DNA from: an uncultured Oscillospiraceae bacterium
GTDB taxonomy: Bacteria; Bacillota_A; Clostridia; Oscillospirales; Acutalibacteraceae
Assembly (NCBI GenBank): GCA_910589395.1
Contig: CAJUTL010000003.1
Span: forward strand, 1 to 64,000
Direction: 5' to 3'
DNA length: 64,000 nucleotides
Part shown: positions 61,995-64,000 of the stretch, piece by piece
Position numbering within the stretch: the first letter of the stretch is position 1
Layout: every line of letters begins with the position of its first letter
Program-made: the position numbers and the translations under genes
Notes under the pieces: generated by a model
What the model was told of the DNA's origin: nothing
What the model saw: the letters and a program-made list of their open reading frames with translations, nothing else
Databases searched by the model: none

Positions 61995-62782
61995 AAGCCG
62001 GTTACAAGGTAATGATCGTCGATGATGAGCCGATTGCGGTAGAAGCCCTGAAAAGCGGTGTGGATTGGGCTTCCATGCAGGTCACGACTGTTCTTTCTGC
62101 CCATAACACCATTGATGCCCAGAAGCTGCTTTCCCGGCAAGAGGTAGATATTGTTCTGTGCGATATTGAAATGCCGGGAGCCAGCGGGTTGGAGCTGGTC
62201 AAATTTATCAGTGAAACCTATCCTGCGACGGTCTGCATTTTCCTTACCTGTTATTCGGAGTTTTCCTATGCGAAGCAGGCGGTTTCACTGGGGGTATTTG
62301 ACTATTTGCTCAAGCCGGTGGATTATGAGGAGCTTACAGCCATTTTAAGGCGTGCTATCTTTCACCGGAAGGAATTGATCTCCAGAGAAAAGGCAAGCGC
62401 TGTGCTTTCGGATATTTCTCACCGTGTCGCGGAAGAAGAACCCACTGAGGCGGCGCTGCTGGAAACCATTGAAATGGCTAAGGCGTTTATTCTGGATCAT
62501 ATCAGCGATGAAACGCTGAATTGCCAAACCGTGGCCCAGCATGTTTACCTGAACAGCGATTATCTTTCCAAGGTTTTTAAGGCAAAGCTCAATATTTCTC
62601 TCAAAAGCTATATTATCAAAGTGCGCATGTCACTGGCCTGCCAGCTCCTTACCGACACCGAGCTTTCCGTCAGTAAAATTGCCATGTCCTGTGGATATAC
62701 TCACATGGCCCACTTCTCCAAAATGTTTAAGCAGGAAACGGGGCAGACGCCTTATGAATACCGCACAAATTTCAAATGCTGA
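61991..62782 (+). CDS. YesN-type response regulator with AraC DNA-binding domain
   Basis: This 263-residue protein has a receiver domain with the phospho-site Asp58 in VLCDIEMPG, the acidic pair of MIVDDEP and the Lys of LLKPVDYEE, then a C-terminal AraC double helix-turn-helix (NCQTVAQHVYLNSDYLSKVF, SVSKIAMSCGYTHMAHFSKM). It is translationally coupled to the YesM-type kinase. Its likely targets are sugar-uptake operons of the window. A strong terminator follows at 62801. Confidence 0.93.
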   Translation: MKAGYKVMIVDDEPIAVEALKSGVDWASMQVTTVLSAHNTIDAQKLLSRQEVDIVLCDIEMPGASGLELVKFISETYPATVCIFLTCYSEFSYAKQAVSLGVFDYLLKPVDYEELTAILRRAIFHRKELISREKASAVLSDISHRVAEEEPTEAALLETIEMAKAFILDHISDETLNCQTVAQHVYLNSDYLSKVFKAKLNISLKSYIIKVRMSLACQLLTDTELSVSKIAMSCGYTHMAHFSKMFKQETGQTPYEYRTNFKC

Positions 62783-62800
62783 CGAAGCAGCCGCTCCTAT

Positions 62801-62848
62801 ACAGAAAAGAGTGGGAAAGGGCTTCTGCCCTTTCCCACTCTTTTCTGT
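62801..62848 (+). terminator. Bidirectional terminator, 22-bp stem
   Basis: ACAGAAAAGAGTGGGAAAGG and its complement form a perfect 22-bp stem with loop TTCT between the response regulator and the converging Gfo/Idh/MocA gene. It serves both strands. Confidence 0.8.
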
Positions 62849-62872
62849 AGGACCTATTTAGGAGAAGATCGA

Positions 62873-64000
62873 TCAAAAAGTGATATCGTAAGTTACCAGC
62901 TTGCCATTGATTTCCTGTTGGGAAAGATACAGCGAGGGGGAAAGCTCCTCGATTTCCGCGGCAGTTACCTCTCTGCCCAGCTCTTCCGAAAGGAAGATCC
63001 CATCGGTGAATTTCAGCATATCCATGGCAATGGAAGGGGTATCGTACCGGGTGTTGTCATCCAGAATCCCCAGCCAGTAGGCCAGCCACATGCTCTGGTT
63101 GTCATTGTACAGCAGATTTTTGGGATCAAGTCTGGTTTCGGTTACGCCGTTGCTGTCACAGTTTAGATCAATGGAAACGTCGCGGCCGTTTAGTTCGCCG
63201 TAATAGCGCAGCTCCGGCTCTCCCCGCAAAGGCGCCTGCCCGGGCTTGCGGGCCCATCGCCCGCCGCTGGTGTCCGTATCGATCAGGTCAAAGCCGCCCT
63301 TGGAGCCCAAAATAAAGGTTTTGTTGTAATCCTGCGTGTTGGCCGCCGTGGTGGAAAGATAATGAAAACCGATCCCGTTTTCAAATTTGGCAAAACCATC
63401 GGCGATATCTTCTACGCCGAAGCCTAACGGATTTTCCACCAGGCGGGGGTCTACCGGAACCCCGTTTCTCGCGAAGCCGTTTACGCTTTTCAGACGTGGC
63501 TGCCCCAAAATGAAGAGGATCTGGCTGATCAGGTACACACCGATATCAATGGATTTCCCATGTCCCGCGATTTCCCTGGTATAGAAATCCGTGGTCAGAG
63601 GAGAAGAGGCCCACCCGGGCCGCCAATCCAGCCCGGGCCGCCAGCGGTGGGAAACGCTCTCTAGGTTTACATAATATATATCACCCAAATCTCCATTCCG
63701 CACCATGTCCCGTGCCAGCCGGCTTTGGGGAGTCATGATGGAACTGAGCTGCACGTGCAGCTTTCTTCCCAGCTTTTTCGCGCAGTCGCTAATCAGCTTC
63801 GCGTCGTGGAAGCTTGCCGCCATGGGCTTTTCCACATAGCAGTCGTAGCCTGCCTTCAGGCATGTGATGGTTACCGGTGTGTGGTAGTTGTTGTGTACGT
63901 TGATATCGATTACATCGATATCGTCCCGCTTCAGCATGCTCCGAAAATCCAGATACAGATCTTCCTCCGAAAAGCCGTACTGCTGACCCCAGGCGCGCAG
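62873..64000 (-). CDS. Gfo/Idh/MocA oxidoreductase, 5' end beyond the window
   Basis: The frame is open to the window edge, so the N-terminal Rossmann start (GxGxxG) is outside. Visible are LRAWGQQYGFSEEDLYLDFR, LKRDDIDVIDINVHNNYHTP, VEKPMAASFHDAKL, IAGHGKSIDIGVYLISQILFIL and the C-terminal LSPSLYLSQQEINGKLVTYDI. It is a paralogue of the enzyme at 37891-39069 (similar blocks HNN.H.P, EKPMA, PQSRxAR, GH.....GVY.ISQ). Substrate unknown; sugar or cyclitol is expected. Confidence 0.88.
   Translation of the reverse strand: MRAWGQQYGFSEEDLYLDFRSMLKRDDIDVIDINVHNNYHTPVTITCLKAGYDCYVEKPMAASFHDAKLISDCAKKLGRKLHVQLSSIMTPQSRLARDMVRNGDLGDIYYVNLESVSHRWRPGLDWRPGWASSPLTTDFYTREIAGHGKSIDIGVYLISQILFILGQPRLKSVNGFARNGVPVDPRLVENPLGFGVEDIADGFAKFENGIGFHYLSTTAANTQDYNKTFILGSKGGFDLIDTDTSGGRWARKPGQAPLRGEPELRYYGELNGRDVSIDLNCDSNGVTETRLDPKNLLYNDNQSMWLAYWLGILDDNTRYDTPSIAMDMLKFTDGIFLSEELGREVTAAEIEELSPSLYLSQQEINGKLVTYDITF

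Overview
The window looks like a chromosome segment of a gut-type Clostridia bacterium, probably Oscillospirales. The grounds are a moderately GC-rich coding background, strong AGGAGG-type ribosome sites, type III glutamine synthetase, an Amt-GlnK fusion, a split archaeal-type glutamate synthase, an ANTAR regulator, LplB/LplC-type sugar ABC transporters without their own ATPase, and many Gfo/Idh/MocA and sugar-isomerase-like genes. No rRNA operon or CRISPR array was seen. Species-level placement is not possible from the sequence alone.

Region 1 (1-10.1 kb) starts with tRNA-Asp (cut by the edge) and a polysaccharide deacetylase. An intact tRNA-Trp follows that has acted as an integration hot spot. 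Downstream lie a broken integrase invaded by a methyltransferase gene, a fructan cassette (GH32 plus GH172), a copy of the tRNA-Trp 3' end with its terminator, a second integrase remnant, and a BlaI/M56 sensor pair with three operator dyads. More degenerate tRNA-Trp-like relics occur near 9.9 and 32.6 kb. This reads as stacked remnants of integrative elements.

Region 2 (10.2-13.5 kb) has a GH2 beta-mannosidase divergent from an AraC-type regulator. Region 3 (13.8-27.5 kb) is a large nitrogen-assimilation island: GSIII, Amt-GlnK, PurF and AsnB on the minus strand, and a five-gene split glutamate synthase cluster, a truncated glutamine-synthetase-like protein and an ANTAR protein on the plus strand. 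Both divergent transcripts begin with a promoter followed at once by mutually exclusive hairpins and an intrinsic terminator, so ANTAR antitermination probably controls the whole island.

Region 4 (27.7-33.3 kb) is an apparently acquired block: a FokI-like type IIS restriction enzyme with its methyltransferase split into two proteins, a membrane protein, a tRNA-Trp-like relic and a decayed IS200-type element. Region 5 (33.3-37.7 kb) has an XRE regulator, an aldo/keto reductase with ferredoxin tail, an AlkZ-like protein and a ThuA protein.

Region 6 (37.9-64 kb) is carbohydrate catabolism. One operon has a solute-binding protein, two permeases, an isomerase-like protein and an oxidoreductase. 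It lies next to an unusual one-polypeptide fusion of an XRE DNA-binding domain to a GH51 arabinofuranosidase, and the promoters of both transcription units share a 19-bp motif at the same position. Further on are a TetR regulator and a GH42 beta-galactosidase. The second operon (58.6 to 50.2 kb) resembles a C-glycoside deglycosidase system: transporter, isomerase-like protein, beta and alpha subunit homologues, and two Gfo/Idh/MocA oxidoreductases. A MATE exporter, a YesM/YesN-type two-component system and a truncated Gfo/Idh/MocA gene close the window.
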